A stretch of DNA of 64,000 nt from Devosia sp. (GTDB lineage: Bacteria > Pseudomonadota > Alphaproteobacteria > Rhizobiales > Devosiaceae), in the NCBI RefSeq assembly GCF_017744655.1, contig NZ_JAGIAW010000003.1, positions 62,001-126,000 of the forward strand, read 5' to 3'. Numbering within the stretch: position 1 is the stretch's first letter; each line of letters starts with the position of its first letter. Made by a program: the position numbers and the translations under genes. Below, piece after piece: positions 17,642-27,773 of the stretch. Below the pieces are notes generated by a model. That model was not told the origin of the DNA. It worked only from the letters and a program-made list of their open reading frames with translations, and did no database searches.

Positions 17642-18664
17642 TCAATGCGTTGCGGCCATCATGCAGAGGGCTAGAGTGGTGCGGTGCAAAATCGCGGTAG
17701 CCAAAGCCGGCTTGCGGCGGCTGTCGCTGGTGGCCTGTAGGAGCCGGTCGGAGGCTTGGGCGAGAGCCGGATCGGTCCAGAGACGCAACTGCTGTTCGAG
17801 CTGGCCGGCGCGCGAAAAATGCGGCTTTGGTTTTACGTTGTCGAGCACCGCACGCGGAGTCTTGCCGGAATCCACTTCAACGCGCCACCGGCGCAGATTG
17901 GCGAAGTGATTGGTCAGCATGGCCAGCAATTGCTGGGGGTTGACCGAAGACGAGAGCGCGCGATTGAGCGCCATTTCCAGCTTTTCGGCGTGACCGCCTC
18001 CGGTGGCGTCGAGAATTGCGTCAATGGCGAGGGCGCCGTTGTCGGCGCAGAGGGTAAGAACGTCTTCGCGCGTCAGGGATTTGGTGCTGGCGGCGAAAAG
18101 GGTGAGTTTTTCGAGTTCGCGACGGGTGATTTCGCGATCATTGCCCAAAATTTCGCGCAGCGTGGGAATGACGTCGGAATCTGTACGAATACCGGCCTGA
18201 TTGAACGTTTCACGCATCAGGTTGGTGAGTGTTTCGTCGGTGTCAGGATAGCAGGGCAGTGCGCGGCCGAGTTTTGCCGCTTCTACCAGGGCCCGGAGGG
18301 CGTCGCGTGGGGCAAGATTGCCCGCTTCCAGCACGATGGCGGTGCCGCCGGGGTCGTCGCGGAGCTCGGTCAGCGGCATGACGAGGCTTTTGCTGGCATT
18401 GCGCACGCGGATGATACGCTTGCCGCCAAACAACGAGATGCTGCGGGCCTCGGTGATGAGGCGCCCGGGTTCGGCGTCGAGCTCAGGGCCATCGAAGATG
18501 AAAACGTCGGCAGAGGCGGGGTCTTCGCCGCTAAGATAGCGAATCAGGCGCTGTGCTGTTTCGCGGACGAGGCCGCCATCGGGACCGTAAGCGAGAAAAA
18601 TGCCTTCGGTGAGGTCGGGTCGCGCGAGGAAACGCGCGACCTCATGGGCTTTTAGGGCGGTCAT
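17642..18664 (-). CDS. holA: DNA polymerase III delta subunit
   Basis: Clamp-loader subunit that opens the beta clamp. The 340-residue protein has the delta-family layout: an AAA-like domain with IFLAYGPDGGLVRETAQRL and LFGGKRIIRVRNA, an ILGNDREITRRELEKLTLF segment, and a C-terminal collar domain with SSVNPQQLLAMLTNHFANLRRW. Its ATG overlaps the lptE stop by four bases. It converges with parB, and a parS-like site lies just past its stop. Confidence 0.95.
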   Translation of the reverse strand: MTALKAHEVARFLARPDLTEGIFLAYGPDGGLVRETAQRLIRYLSGEDPASADVFIFDGPELDAEPGRLITEARSISLFGGKRIIRVRNASKSLVMPLTELRDDPGGTAIVLEAGNLAPRDALRALVEAAKLGRALPCYPDTDETLTNLMRETFNQAGIRTDSDVIPTLREILGNDREITRRELEKLTLFAASTKSLTREDVLTLCADNGALAIDAILDATGGGHAEKLEMALNRALSSSVNPQQLLAMLTNHFANLRRWRVEVDSGKTPRAVLDNVKPKPHFSRAGQLEQQLRLWTDPALAQASDRLLQATSDSRRKPALATAILHRTTLALCMMAATH

Positions 18665-19167
18665 CCCTTTGCGAGGGCCGCCAGAATGGCCAGACGCAGC
18701 GACTCAGCCACGGAACGCGCAGCGCGCTCCTGAGCCTCGATGATGCCCTGTTCGTCGGCCAGGACCTGCCCGCTGCGCGTATGCTGGGCCTTTGCCGTGC
18801 GGGTAATGGTGATCGGCTTGTTGTCGACGCCGTCGCGGGGCGTGATGATCACAGTAGCCGACACGTTCATCTCACGCGGCTTGTTGGGATTGGCCGTGGC
18901 GCTGAGATAGGGCTCGGCGTCGCCGGCAGAGACCGCAACAGAGACAAGCGGAGCCGTAGGCGAAGTGGTTTTGCCGAGGCGGAAGCTCAGTTCCTGATAG
19001 ACGATCTGCTCAAGCCGCGTTTTTGGCGCCGCATAAGCGAGCTGCAGCTGCGGGTTTTCGGCCAGCGCGCCGGAATAGACGGGCTGGAAGGAACAGGCCC
19101 CAAGCCCGGCCGAAGCCAGGGCAAGGGGGACGATCAGGGCGAGGCGCTTTAGCCTAGACGACGACAT
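18661..19167 (-). CDS. lptE: LPS-assembly lipoprotein LptE
   Basis: Outer-membrane lipoprotein that plugs the LptD barrel in lipopolysaccharide export. The 168-residue precursor has a signal peptide [17 protein letters not shown] and a lipobox LGAC with the acylated cysteine at residue 25, followed by SFQPVY, and a short mature domain ending in [18 protein letters not shown]. It starts within the last bases of leuS (14-base overlap) and overlaps holA by four bases, the standard leuS-lptE-holA arrangement. Confidence 0.92.
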   Translation of the reverse strand: MSSSRLKRLALIVPLALASAGLGACSFQPVYSGALAENPQLQLAYAAPKTRLEQIVYQELSFRLGKTTSPTAPLVSVAVSAGDAEPYLSATANPNKPREMNVSATVIITPRDGVDNKPITITRTAKAQHTRSGQVLADEQGIIEAQERAARSVAESLRLAILAALAKG

Positions 19168-21772
19168 TGACGATCCTGTCCTGCACCACGACGATTTTCT
19201 TCGGGGCTTTGCCCTCCAGAATGCGGACAACTTCGTCGAGTGACAAGACGCGTTGTTCGACTTCGGCGGCGGGCAGACCCTTCGCGACGGTGATTTCGGC
19301 GCGGCGCTTGCCGTTGATCTGAATCGGCAGGGTCACTTCGTCGTCGACGAGCAGGGCCGGATCGACATCGGGCCAGCTTGCATCGGCAACGAGCCCGGTC
19401 TTTCCAAGCACTTCCCAGCAGGTTTCCGAAAGGTGCGGCATCATGGGGCTGAGAAGAATCGCCAGCTTTTCAACGCCTTCAGTGATCGCCTTGCCCAGCT
19501 CGCGACCAATTGCACCTGTGCTGCCGGAGGCTTTACTCAGCGCATTGGTCAATTCGTATATCTGCGCGACACCACGGTTAAATCGCAGGCCTTCGATGTC
19601 CTGAGCGACACCATGGACTGCCCGATGAATAATGCGGCGCAAGGCGACAGCGTCCGCTGTATCTTTTTCGGAAACGAGCGCTGGAGACTGTTTGGCAATC
19701 TCGATCGATTCGTTGACCAGACGCCAGACGCGCTGCTGGAAGCGGCTGGCGCCTTCGACGCCGGCCTCCGTCCACTGCACGTCGCGCTCCGGCGGCGAAT
19801 CCGAGAGCATGAACCAGCGCGCGGTATCGGCGCCGTAGGTGGCGACGATCTCGTCGGGATCAACGACGTTCTTCTTGGATTTGCTCATCTTTTCGACCGA
19901 ACCGATGCTGATCGGCGCGCCGGTCTTGAGGTCGCGGGCAGTGCGGGTGTCGCCCGTGGCTTCGATGACGATCTCGGTGGGGTTCACCCATTCGCCCGAT
20001 GCCGACTTGTAAGTCTCGTGCGTGACCATGCCCTGGGTGAAGAGGCCCTTGAAGGGTTCGCTGATATCGACGTGCCCGGTTGCCTTCATGGCGCGGGTGA
20101 AGAAGCGCGAATAGAGCAGGTGCAGAATCGCGTGCTCGACGCCGCCGATATATTGGTCGACCGGCAGCCAGCGATTGGCGACGGCCGGAATGGTCGGCGT
20201 ATCGGCGTGGGGCGCGGTGAAGCGCGCAAAATACCAGGACGAATCCACAAAGGTGTCCATGGTGTCGGTTTCGCGACGGGCGGAAGCGCCACATTGCGGG
20301 CAGTGGACGTGCTTCCAGGTGGGGTGGTGGTCGAGCGCATTGCCCGGCTTGTCGAAGGTGACGTCTTCGGGCAGACGGACCGGCAGGTCTTTCTTCGGCA
20401 CGGGAATGGTGCCGCAGACTTCGCAATGGATGACCGGGATCGGGCAGCCCCAATAGCGCTGGCGCGAAATGCCCCAGTCGCGCAGGCGATAGTTCACTTC
20501 CACCTTGCCCTGCGGCTTGCCGTCGACGGTGCGGGCACCAAAGTGCTCGGCGATCTTCTTCTTGGCGTCGTCGATTGAGAGGCCATCGAGGAAACCGGAA
20601 TTAAAGATGTTGCCAGCGTCAACATAGGCTTCATTGCCGACTTCGAAGGTTGCCGGGTCGGCGCCGTACGGCAGCACGACGGGAATGACGCTCAGGCCAT
20701 ATTTGCGAGCGAGGTCGAGGTCGCGCTGGTCGTGTGCCGGGCAGCCGAAAATGGCGCCGGTGCCGTAATCCATCAGGATGAAATTGGCGACATAGACGGG
20801 CAGGGTTTCACCCTCGATGACGGGATGCTTTACGCGCAGACCCGTATCAAAACCCTGCTTCTCCGCCTTTTCCAGCGTTTCCGTGGCAGTGCCGTGGCGA
20901 TGGCATTCGGCGACGAACTCCGCCAGAGCCGGGTTGTTAGCAGCCAAAGCAGTCGTCAGCGGATGGTCGGGCGAGAGGCCGACGAAGGAAGCACCGAAAA
21001 TGGTGTCCGGGCGCGTGGTGAAGACTTCTATGCTCGTGGCATCGGTGTTGTTAGACGGGGCCAGTTCGAACAGCAGGCGCAGGCCTTCGGACTTGCCGAT
21101 CCAGTTGCGCTGCATGGTGCGGACTTTTTCCGGCCATTCGGTCAGGGTGTCGAGGGCCTCCAGGAGGTCTTCGGCAAAATCGGAAATCTTGAAGAACCAC
21201 TGGGTCAGCTCGCGCTGTTCCACAACTGCGCCCGAGCGCCAGCCCCGCCCGTCAATGACCTGCTCATTGGCGAGCACGGTCATGTCGACGGGGTCCCAGT
21301 TGACCTTCGAGTTCTTGCGGGTGATCAGGCCAGCTTCGAGCATGTCGATGAACAGCGCCTGCTGGTGCTGGTAATATTCAGGCGAGCAGGTGGCGAATTC
21401 GCGCGTCCAGTCGATGGAAAGGCCCATCGATTTGAGCTGCGCCTTCATTGCCTCGATGTTCTGGTAGGTCCAGGTGCCCGGATGGGTCTTGCGCTCGATG
21501 GCGGCGTTTTCTGCCGGCAGGCCGAAAGCGTCCCAGCCCATGGGGTGCAGCACATTGCGGCCGCGGGCGCGATAGTAGCGCGCCACGACGTCGCCCATGG
21601 AATAGTTGCGCACGTGGCCCATATGGATGCGCCCCGACGGGTACGGAAACATTTCCAGGACGTAGTAGGGCTCGCGCGGATCGTCATTGGCGGTGACGAA
21701 GCTCTTCGCATCGTCCCAGATCTTTTGCCATTTCGGTTCGCTTTCGCGCGGATTGTAGCGTTCGCCGCTCAC
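19154..21772 (-). CDS. leuS: Leucyl-tRNA synthetase
   Basis: Class I aminoacyl-tRNA synthetase (872 aa). The HIGH motif is HMGHVRNY, the KMSKS motif is KMSKSKKN, and the CP1 editing domain carries [11 protein letters not shown] and GCPAHDQRD. The GTG at 21772 is preferred: it has AAGGA seven bases upstream and gives the family beginning [18 protein letters not shown] 21820 would add 16 residues of no similarity. It faces the YggS gene divergently and heads leuS-lptE-holA. Confidence 0.97.
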   Translation of the reverse strand: MSGERYNPRESEPKWQKIWDDAKSFVTANDDPREPYYVLEMFPYPSGRIHMGHVRNYSMGDVVARYYRARGRNVLHPMGWDAFGLPAENAAIERKTHPGTWTYQNIEAMKAQLKSMGLSIDWTREFATCSPEYYQHQQALFIDMLEAGLITRKNSKVNWDPVDMTVLANEQVIDGRGWRSGAVVEQRELTQWFFKISDFAEDLLEALDTLTEWPEKVRTMQRNWIGKSEGLRLLFELAPSNNTDATSIEVFTTRPDTIFGASFVGLSPDHPLTTALAANNPALAEFVAECHRHGTATETLEKAEKQGFDTGLRVKHPVIEGETLPVYVANFILMDYGTGAIFGCPAHDQRDLDLARKYGLSVIPVVLPYGADPATFEVGNEAYVDAGNIFNSGFLDGLSIDDAKKKIAEHFGARTVDGKPQGKVEVNYRLRDWGISRQRYWGCPIPVIHCEVCGTIPVPKKDLPVRLPEDVTFDKPGNALDHHPTWKHVHCPQCGASARRETDTMDTFVDSSWYFARFTAPHADTPTIPAVANRWLPVDQYIGGVEHAILHLLYSRFFTRAMKATGHVDISEPFKGLFTQGMVTHETYKSASGEWVNPTEIVIEATGDTRTARDLKTGAPISIGSVEKMSKSKKNVVDPDEIVATYGADTARWFMLSDSPPERDVQWTEAGVEGASRFQQRVWRLVNESIEIAKQSPALVSEKDTADAVALRRIIHRAVHGVAQDIEGLRFNRGVAQIYELTNALSKASGSTGAIGRELGKAITEGVEKLAILLSPMMPHLSETCWEVLGKTGLVADASWPDVDPALLVDDEVTLPIQINGKRRAEITVAKGLPAAEVEQRVLSLDEVVRILEGKAPKKIVVVQDRIVNVVV

Positions 21773-21911
21773 TTGCTCGTCCTTGAAAATTCTTTGTCCG
21801 AAGCGCGCGTTTGACCTCAAAGGGCTGGGCCAGCTTGCGCTTTTGGGGGATTTTGGCTACCGGACCATCACCAGAAATCCCCCTCAAGGTCAACAGAAAC
21901 GGGGCCTTCTC

Positions 21912-22595
21912 ATGGCCGATCGCGTCAACAGCGCCCGCGCGGCGCTCGACTACATTCGCAACCGCGTGAAAAAAGCGCACCACAGATTCGGTGCACCACC
22001 CGAAAGCGTCGAACTTATTGCCGTGTCGAAGACTTTTGGCGCTGAGACGGTGCGGCCGTTTCTCGAAGCGGGGCAGCGTGCGTTTGGGGAGAATCGCGTG
22101 CAGGAGGCCAAGGAGAAGTGGCCTGGGTTGCGCGAGGCGTTTCCGGACGTCGTGCTACACCTGATCGGGCCTCTGCAGACCAACAAGGCGCGAGAAGCCG
22201 TGGCCCTGTTCGATGTCATCGAGACGGTCGACCGAGAAAAGCTTGCCGGCGTTCTGGCCGAGGAAATGCAGCGGGCGGGAAAGCGCCTGCCGTGCTTCGT
22301 GCAGGTCAATATTGGCGGCGAAGAGCAGAAGGCCGGCGTTTCCGTGGAGGAGGCGGTGGGATTCGTCCGGCGCTGCCGCGAGGTGCATGGCCTCGATATT
22401 GTGGGCCTGATGTGCATTCCGCCCGATGGCCAGCCGGCGGGGCCTTATTTCGCGCAATTGGCGGGGCTGGCGAAATTGGCAGGGGTCGAAAACCTCTCCA
22501 TGGGCATGAGTGGCGACTTCGAAACGGCCATCGCCATGGGCGCGACCCATGTTCGCGTCGGCTCGGCGCTCTTTGGCCGGCGCGATCAAATTTGA
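21912..22595 (+). CDS. YggS-family pyridoxal phosphate homeostasis protein
   Basis: A 227-residue single-domain PLP-binding barrel protein (COG0325) involved in vitamin B6 and amino acid homeostasis. The PLP lysine is K40 in LIAVSKTFG, followed by FGENRVQEAKEKW, HLIGPLQTNKAREA, and the phosphate-binding LSMGMSGDFETAI and HVRVGSALFG motifs near the C-terminus. ATG 21912 is chosen over an in-frame start at 21783 because the intervening 43 residues have no counterpart in the family. Confidence 0.94.
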   Translation: MADRVNSARAALDYIRNRVKKAHHRFGAPPESVELIAVSKTFGAETVRPFLEAGQRAFGENRVQEAKEKWPGLREAFPDVVLHLIGPLQTNKAREAVALFDVIETVDREKLAGVLAEEMQRAGKRLPCFVQVNIGGEEQKAGVSVEEAVGFVRRCREVHGLDIVGLMCIPPDGQPAGPYFAQLAGLAKLAGVENLSMGMSGDFETAIAMGATHVRVGSALFGRRDQI

Positions 22596-22723
22596 GGCGT
22601 TGCAACTTTTTCCGGTGTGCTGACGTTACTTTCAGCCGAATAACGTCGATGTGATTGGCGGGCCAAGAACAGGTCGCAATGATGTGATCTTGGTCCGCTG
22701 AATGTAAAAGACCGGAGACTGTA

Positions 22724-23407
22724 ATGAATAAGCGACGCATCCTTGTTGTAGACGACGATGCGGACCTTCGCGAAACCCTGGTCGAGCAGCTCAAGAGCCA
22801 GCCTGAATTCGATATTGTCGAAGCCGGCACCGCCAATGACGCGCTGAAAGCCCTGCGTGAGAACAATGTCGAATTGACCATTCTCGATGTCGGCCTGCCC
22901 GACATGGATGGTCGCGACGCCGTCAAACTGATGCGCCAGGAAGGTTTCAAGAGCCCGGTGCTGATGCTGACCGGGCACGATACCGAGGCCGACGAGATCA
23001 AGGGGCTCGATTCGGGGGCCAATGATTATCTCACCAAGCCGTTCCGCTTTCCCGTGCTGCTCGCCCGCATCAATGCGGCTCTGCGCCAGCACGACCAGAG
23101 CGAGGATGCCGTTTTCACCATCGGCCAATACAGCTTTCAGCCGGCAGCAAAGCTCCTCGAGAGCAATGACGGCACAAAAGTGCGGCTGACGGACAAGGAA
23201 ACTTCCATTTTGAAGTATCTTTACCGCCAGGGTCCGAAGACGATCACGCGCGATGTGCTGCTCAAGGAAGTCTGGGGGTACAATAACCGCGTGACCACCC
23301 ATACGCTCGAGACGCATATCTATCGCCTGCGTCAAAAAATCGAGCGCGACCCCTCCAATGCGCGGCTTCTAGTGACGGAAGACGGGGGATATCGCCTCGT
23401 TCCCTAA
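22724..23407 (+). CDS. OmpR-family DNA-binding response regulator
   Basis: A 227-residue two-component regulator. The receiver domain (about 4-118) has the acidic pair D10-D12, phosphoacceptor D55 in LTILDVGLPDMDG, the TGHD segment and the lysine in YLTKPF. The C-terminal winged helix (about 130-227) has LTDKETSILKYLYRQGPKTITRDVLLKEVWGY and the HTLETHIYRLRQKIE recognition helix. No histidine kinase is adjacent, so it is an orphan regulator. ATG 22724 is preceded by CGGAG. A GC-rich hairpin follows at 23467. Confidence 0.94.
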   Translation: MNKRRILVVDDDADLRETLVEQLKSQPEFDIVEAGTANDALKALRENNVELTILDVGLPDMDGRDAVKLMRQEGFKSPVLMLTGHDTEADEIKGLDSGANDYLTKPFRFPVLLARINAALRQHDQSEDAVFTIGQYSFQPAAKLLESNDGTKVRLTDKETSILKYLYRQGPKTITRDVLLKEVWGYNNRVTTHTLETHIYRLRQKIERDPSNARLLVTEDGGYRLVP

Positions 23408-23466
23408 CGATGCCCGTCAAGGGTGTTCATAAAGTGGAAAAACTGCCCTATAGACAGATGCGTTGA

Positions 23467-23489
23467 CCCGCCGGAAGCTTTTCGGCGGG
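23467..23489 (+). terminator. Possible terminator hairpin after the response regulator
   Basis: CCCGCCG (23467-23473) pairs with CGGCGGG (23483-23489) around GAAGCTTTT. There is no T tract, so it may be Rho-aided or only a structural element. Confidence 0.4.
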
Positions 23490-23514
23490 CGGGGCGCATT
23501 CGGGTCTGTGGCTG

Positions 23515-23973
23515 ATGAGAATGGACGATGCGGCCGCCATTCTGGGGCGGGCCGATTTCTTCATGATATGTGACGACGAGCAGCGGCGCATGCTGGGCTT
23601 TGCCAGCGATCGCCGCCATGTCGAGGCCGACGAAGTCATCTACAAGGCCGGCACCGTGCCCGAGGGCGCCTATGTGCTCATCGAAGGCACGCTCAAGGCG
23701 CGCAATGAGGGCGTCGAGGCCGGAAAACCTTATGCGCTGTCGGAGCCTGGCAGCGTCGTTTCCACCATGGCGCTGATTCTCGACAAGCCGCGGCCGGTGA
23801 CCATCACCGCCGTCACCGATTGCGAACTGCTTTTCGTGCCGCGTACGGCATTTTTGAAGTTGGTTCGGCAATATCCTGACCTGGCTCAGAAAGCGGCGCA
23901 GCGCATCGAGCGCGAGCTCAACGGCTATCTCGGCGCGCTCGATCCGCTGCGGCGGAAGATGAAGAGCCGCTAA
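23515..23973 (+). CDS. Cyclic nucleotide-binding domain protein without DNA-binding domain
   Basis: A 152-residue protein that is a single CRP-like cNMP-binding beta barrel: FMICDDEQRRMLGFASDRR, then EVIYKAGTVPEGAYVLIEGTLKA and the PGSVVSTMALILDKPRPVTITAVTDCELLFVPR segment. The last 30 residues are a helix; no helix-turn-helix follows. The phosphate-binding cassette is not the canonical GE-R-AAT form, so nucleotide binding is uncertain. The next gene on the same strand (DUF930) begins 41 bases later. Confidence 0.85.
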   Translation: MRMDDAAAILGRADFFMICDDEQRRMLGFASDRRHVEADEVIYKAGTVPEGAYVLIEGTLKARNEGVEAGKPYALSEPGSVVSTMALILDKPRPVTITAVTDCELLFVPRTAFLKLVRQYPDLAQKAAQRIERELNGYLGALDPLRRKMKSR

Positions 23974-24014
23974 AACTCCCAAAATCAGCCGCAAAGCCGG
24001 TTCACGCCCAGCCT

Positions 24015-24695
24015 ATGTGGGGCGCGGTTCAATTGCATTGGCGGAAACAGGGTTCGTTCGCCGGATCGCTCCTGGTGCATGGTCTGTTGCTCGCGGCGAT
24101 TTTCTGGCTTTCGGTGCCGAAACCGCTGCCCGTGCCGCCCTCGGGCGCGATCATCGTCGATCTCATCCCCGAAGCCGAGGCGGCGGCCAGGCCCGCGGCA
24201 GCGGCCAAGATGCTCTCAGCGCCAAGTCTTGAGATCGAACCGCTTGCGGAGCCGGTCGAAGAACCGGAACCCCAGGAGGCACCGCCCGCGCCAGAGCAGG
24301 GCAATGGCATGATTGCTGCAACAGAATTTTACGCAGCCTCGATCCTTAGTGATCCTGCCAATAGCGAGGTGCGGGAAAATTTTCCGCTCCTCGCGAACGA
24401 GGAACAGGTCATCCAGCTTTGCAATATCGAAGCGCTGGAGCAGTTGCGCGAGACGGAGCCCGGGGAGGCGCCCGATGCGCTGGTCGGCTATGCCTTCGAT
24501 TCGATCGATGTGACCGGGCTCGATCTCGCCGCCGATGGCGGGGCCTTCCGCAGTCACGGACAGTGGCGCCATATCCGCTACCGCTGCGTGGTGGCATCAG
24601 ATATCCGCAGCGTTGCCGCCTTCGAATATGCCGTGGGCGAATTGGTGCCGGAAAGTGAGTGGGGAGCTCACTTTCTCAACGGCACCGACGAGTGA
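24015..24695 (+). CDS. DUF930-domain membrane-anchored protein
   Basis: A 226-residue protein with one N-terminal transmembrane segment (about 17-33, GSLLVHGLLLAAIFWLS), a proline/glutamate-rich periplasmic linker (about 38-98) and a C-terminal DUF930 domain: ATEFYAASILSDP, EEQVIQLCNIEALEQL, and RYRCVVASDIRSVAAFEYAVGELVP. The overall layout (short TonB-like anchor, Pro/Glu linker, globular end) suggests an envelope protein; function is unknown. It converges with xth, leaving three bases between stops. Confidence 0.85.
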   Translation: MWGAVQLHWRKQGSFAGSLLVHGLLLAAIFWLSVPKPLPVPPSGAIIVDLIPEAEAAARPAAAAKMLSAPSLEIEPLAEPVEEPEPQEAPPAPEQGNGMIAATEFYAASILSDPANSEVRENFPLLANEEQVIQLCNIEALEQLRETEPGEAPDALVGYAFDSIDVTGLDLAADGGAFRSHGQWRHIRYRCVVASDIRSVAAFEYAVGELVPESEWGAHFLNGTDE

Positions 24696-24698
24696 TTT

Positions 24699-25511
24699 TT
24701 AGGGCTTTGCGAAGCGCGCGATGACGGGCACGTGGTCTGACGGCTTGTCGGTCCAGCCGCGGGCGGGGCGGATGATTTCGGCGCCGATGGAGCGTTCGGC
24801 GACGTCCGCGGTGGACCAGATGTGGTCGAGGCGACGACCCTTGTCTGCGGCGTTCCAGTCGGCGCTGCGATAGCTCCACCAGGAATAGAGCTTTTGGTCG
24901 TAGGGCACGTGCTTGCGCACAACGTCGACCCAGCCATGGCCACCGGTAAGCAGGCCATTGAGCGCTTCGGTTTCGACCGGGGTGTGGCTGACGATTTTGA
25001 GGAGCTGCTTGTGGCTCCAGACGTCGTTCTCGTGCGGGGCAATGTTGAAATCGCCGGCGATGAGGTGGCCGCGCTGAAACACCGGCTCGTTGAACCAGGT
25101 TTTCAGCTCGGACAGGAACCCCAGCTTGTGCTTGAATTTTGGGTTGAGCTCCGGATCGGGCTCATCGCCACCGGCCGGGATATAGAAATTGTGCAGGGTG
25201 AAGGGGCCATGGCCCATGTCCACCAGCGCCGATACGTGGCGCGATTCCGGAATCTCGCAGAAGACGCGGCTCGATATGTCGGTCAGCGGGAATTTCGAGA
25301 CGATGGCGACGCCGTGATAGCCCTTCTGACCGTGCACGGCCATGTGCGGATAGCCGTTCTCGATGAAGGCATTCCGCGGAAACTGGTCATTGGTGCACTT
25401 GATCTCCTGCAGCATCAATACGTCGGGCTGATATTGGCGCAGGAAATCGAGCACCATATCGAGGCGCAGGCGAACCGAATTGATGTTCCAGGTGACGACG
25501 GAAAGGGTCAT
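24699..25511 (-). CDS. xth: Exodeoxyribonuclease III
   Basis: AP endonuclease and 3' exonuclease in base excision repair (270 aa). Motifs: TWNINSVRLRL (Asn7), LMLQEIKC (metal-binding Glu34), HNFYIPAGGDEPD (catalytic Tyr), the GDFNIAP catalytic Asp/Asn loop, and the C-terminal SDHVPVIA with the active-site Asp-His. Located 176 bases downstream of rplS and separated from it by an intrinsic terminator, so probably its own unit. Confidence 0.96.
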   Translation of the reverse strand: MTLSVVTWNINSVRLRLDMVLDFLRQYQPDVLMLQEIKCTNDQFPRNAFIENGYPHMAVHGQKGYHGVAIVSKFPLTDISSRVFCEIPESRHVSALVDMGHGPFTLHNFYIPAGGDEPDPELNPKFKHKLGFLSELKTWFNEPVFQRGHLIAGDFNIAPHENDVWSHKQLLKIVSHTPVETEALNGLLTGGHGWVDVVRKHVPYDQKLYSWWSYRSADWNAADKGRRLDHIWSTADVAERSIGAEIIRPARGWTDKPSDHVPVIARFAKP

Positions 25512-25634
25512 GCGCGAGATCCGGATTTTTCCAAGGCTTGGGGCCGAGGCACTTTTAGGACTAAGCCGGGTCGAGGGTAAAGCCGGAAATGGCAGCGCGG
25601 CTCCGACTGCTGACGCGGGGTGTCAGGGCGCCAA

Positions 25635-25664
25635 CAAAAAAGCCCGACCTTGCGGCCGGGCTTT
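25635..25664 (-). terminator. Intrinsic terminator of the rimM-trmD-rplS operon
   Basis: Read leftward: AAGCCCGGCC, loop GCAA, GGTCGGGCTT, then a T run. The stem is ten base pairs with one G-T pair. It lies 24 bases after the rplS stop. Confidence 0.88.
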
Positions 25665-25687
25665 GATCGTTCAAGCTGCTAAAAAGC

Positions 25688-26239
25688 TTATTCGCTCTTG
25701 GCTTCGCCTTCCGTTGCTGCGGCCTGTTCGGCTGCAGCAGCGGCGGCTGCGGCTTCCGCATCCTTGGCAGCCTGTTCGGCGGCAAAGGCTTCGGCAGCAG
25801 CGATCTTCTCAGCTTCGCGGGCTTCGCGAGCGGCCTGGGCAGCTTCACGTTCGCCAGCTTCGATCTTGCGGGTACGAGCGTTGGTCGATTCGAAAATACG
25901 AGCCGACTTACCGCGACGATCGCGCAGGTAGTAGAGCTTGGCGCGACGAACCTTACCGCGCTTGATCACTTCGACCGAAGCGATGTTGGGCGAGTAAAGC
26001 GGGAAAACGCGTTCCACGCCTTCGCCGTACGAAATCTTGCGCACGGTGAAGCTTTCAGTGATGCCGCCGCCGGAGCGGGCGATCACCACGCCTTCATAAG
26101 CCTGGAGACGTTCCTTGTCGCCTTCGCGAATCTTGACCCACACCTTGACGGTATCGCCATGGGTGAATTCGGGGAGTTCGCGCTTGGCAGCCTGCAGGGC
26201 AACCTGCTCGGCATTGAGCTGTTCAATAATGCTGCTCAT
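25688..26239 (-). CDS. rplS: 50S ribosomal protein L19 with long Ala/Glu-rich tail
   Basis: A 183-residue L19. Residues 1-120 are the conserved fold ([65 protein letters not shown]). Beyond about residue 128 there is a tail of roughly 55 residues made almost only of alanine and glutamate with occasional lysine (repeated AAAAAAE- and EAEK-like units), compared with about 115 residues in E. coli L19. Such tails occur in some alphaproteobacteria but vary in length. Last gene of rimM-trmD-rplS, 302 bases downstream of trmD. Confidence 0.95.
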   Translation of the reverse strand: MSSIIEQLNAEQVALQAAKRELPEFTHGDTVKVWVKIREGDKERLQAYEGVVIARSGGGITESFTVRKISYGEGVERVFPLYSPNIASVEVIKRGKVRRAKLYYLRDRRGKSARIFESTNARTRKIEAGEREAAQAAREAREAEKIAAAEAFAAEQAAKDAEAAAAAAAAEQAAATEGEAKSE

Positions 26240-26438
26240 TTTCGATCCGTTCTGATCTTATCGTGGGGTGACTGCGTCACCCGGTCTTGTTTGATAACGG
26301 AGGGTAGTCTTTTTGGTCTTGGCGCACGCCGGATCCGATCCCGGACGCACGAATGGGCGGCTCATAGGAGAAAACGCGCGGAGAGTCCAGCGTTTTGGGA
26401 CTTCTCAGTGGCTATTGCCGCTCGGGCAGCGCATCCAT

Positions 26439-26513
26439 CGTCACCACCGGGCTTGTCCCGGTGGTCCATGCTTGTGGTGGGATGGATTGCCGGGACAGGC
26501 CCGGCAATGACGA
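26439..26513. repeat. Palindromic intergenic repeat, family B, copy 1
   Basis: CGTCACCACCGGGCTTGTCC at the left, ending GGCAATGACG at the right, with internal ATTGCCGGGACAGGCCCGG. It sits in the 302-base trmD-rplS gap (26240-26541), which otherwise contains no gene that I can support. Other copies are at 28226 and 58991. Confidence 0.85.
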
Positions 26514-26541
26514 CTGAGGGAGATATCCAGCTCCTTGGACG

Positions 26542-27222
26542 TCAGTCCTTCAGTAAATCCGGCCGCCGTGTCCGGGTCAGTGCCAGGGACTGTTCATGCC
26601 GCCATTTGGCGATTTTGGCGTGGTCCCCTGAGGTCAGGACGGCCGGGATATCCGTGCCCTCAAAGGACTGGGGGCGAGTGTAGTGCGGATATTCAAGCAG
26701 GCCGTTCTCAAAACTTTCCTCGTCGCGGCTATCGAGGGCGCCGAGAACGCCGGGGATCAGGCGCACGACGGCTTCCAGCAGCACCATGGCAGCGACTTCG
26801 CCGCCGGCGAGTACATAGTCGCCTATGGAAATCTCTTCGAGGTTTCGAGAGTCGATCACCCGCTGGTCGACGCCTTCAAAGCGGCCGCACACGATGACGG
26901 CGCCGGGACCGGTTGCCAGTTCATGGGCGCGGGCCTGGGTGAGGGGTTTGCCGCGGGGCGACATGAGAATGCGCGGACGTGGATCGTCGGCGGGCGCAAT
27001 CTCGTCGATGGCTTTTGCCAGAATATCGGGTTTCAGCACCATGCCGGCGCCGCCGCCCGAAGGCGTGTCGTCGACAGTGCGGTGCTTGTCCGTGGCAAAA
27101 TCCCGCAGATGCGTGGCGCGGAGGGTCCAGAGCCCGTCGGCCATGCCGCGGCCAAGGACAGAGGCGCCGAGCGGTCCGGGAAAGAGATCGGGGAAGAGGG
27201 TGACGATATCAGCGGAGAACAT
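26542..27222 (-). CDS. trmD: tRNA (guanine37-N1)-methyltransferase TrmD
   Basis: Methylates G37 of tRNAs to prevent frameshifting. The 226-residue SPOUT enzyme has the signature [13 protein letters not shown] at the start, [26 protein letters not shown], the knot sequence [16 protein letters not shown], and [15 protein letters not shown]. It ends with a C-terminal helical domain with RRPDLLKD. Downstream of rimM by 14 bases. Identification is secure. Confidence 0.97.
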   Translation of the reverse strand: MFSADIVTLFPDLFPGPLGASVLGRGMADGLWTLRATHLRDFATDKHRTVDDTPSGGGAGMVLKPDILAKAIDEIAPADDPRPRILMSPRGKPLTQARAHELATGPGAVIVCGRFEGVDQRVIDSRNLEEISIGDYVLAGGEVAAMVLLEAVVRLIPGVLGALDSRDEESFENGLLEYPHYTRPQSFEGTDIPAVLTSGDHAKIAKWRHEQSLALTRTRRPDLLKD

Positions 27223-27236
27223 TCTTTTGTTCCCGC

Positions 27237-27773
27237 TCAGTCCGGCTCTTCCTCGCCCGGCTCGGCATCGAGCGGGGGGGCAATCACCAGAAACCCGTCG
27301 GCAATGCGGATGGTCGGCACGACGGCCTTGGTGAAGGGATAGAGAAAGGTATCGCCCGAGCGCGGGTCGCGCACTTCGAGGAGATCGCCGGCGCCGTAGT
27401 TAAGGAGGGCCGAAACTTCGCCGATGCTGACGCCGGTATCGAGTCGCGCATCGAGACCGATGAGGTCGGCGTGATAAAAATCGTCCTCGTCATCCGGATC
27501 GGGCAGGCGGCTGCGATCGAGGAAAAGGGAAACACCATTGAGGAGTTCGGCTGCGTTGCGGTCCCGGATACCCTTCAGGCGGGCGACGAGCACGGTTTTG
27601 TTGAGGCGCGCAGCCTCGATGGTGATGGTGAGGCCGGGACGGTCGGTGTCGAGCGGACCATAGCTGGCGATGGCTTCGGGCTCGCCCGTAAAGGTGGTGA
27701 TGCGGACTTCGCCCTTGATGCCGTGGGCGGCGCCGATCTTGCCCATCAGAATGCGGTTCTCTGGCGCTGCCAT
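27237..27773 (-). CDS. rimM: Ribosome maturation factor RimM
   Basis: Assists 30S head maturation by binding S19. The 178-residue protein has the N-terminal barrel [19 protein letters not shown] (about 7-25) and the C-terminal PRC-barrel with [14 protein letters not shown] and [15 protein letters not shown], ending in an acidic tail [11 protein letters not shown] 27773 is chosen; a longer frame from 27872 has no similarity. rpsP, usually upstream, is not here: the neighbour is a divergent hypothetical gene. Confidence 0.94.
   Translation of the reverse strand: MAAPENRILMGKIGAAHGIKGEVRITTFTGEPEAIASYGPLDTDRPGLTITIEAARLNKTVLVARLKGIRDRNAAELLNGVSLFLDRSRLPDPDDEDDFYHADLIGLDARLDTGVSIGEVSALLNYGAGDLLEVRDPRSGDTFLYPFTKAVVPTIRIADGFLVIAPPLDAEPGEEEPD

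Noticed and set aside
19253..20578. Long open reading frame on the plus strand opposite leuS (441 codons)
   Set aside because: It is a shadow of the leucyl-tRNA synthetase gene: no ribosome-binding site, composition follows the antisense codons, and no recognisable domain.
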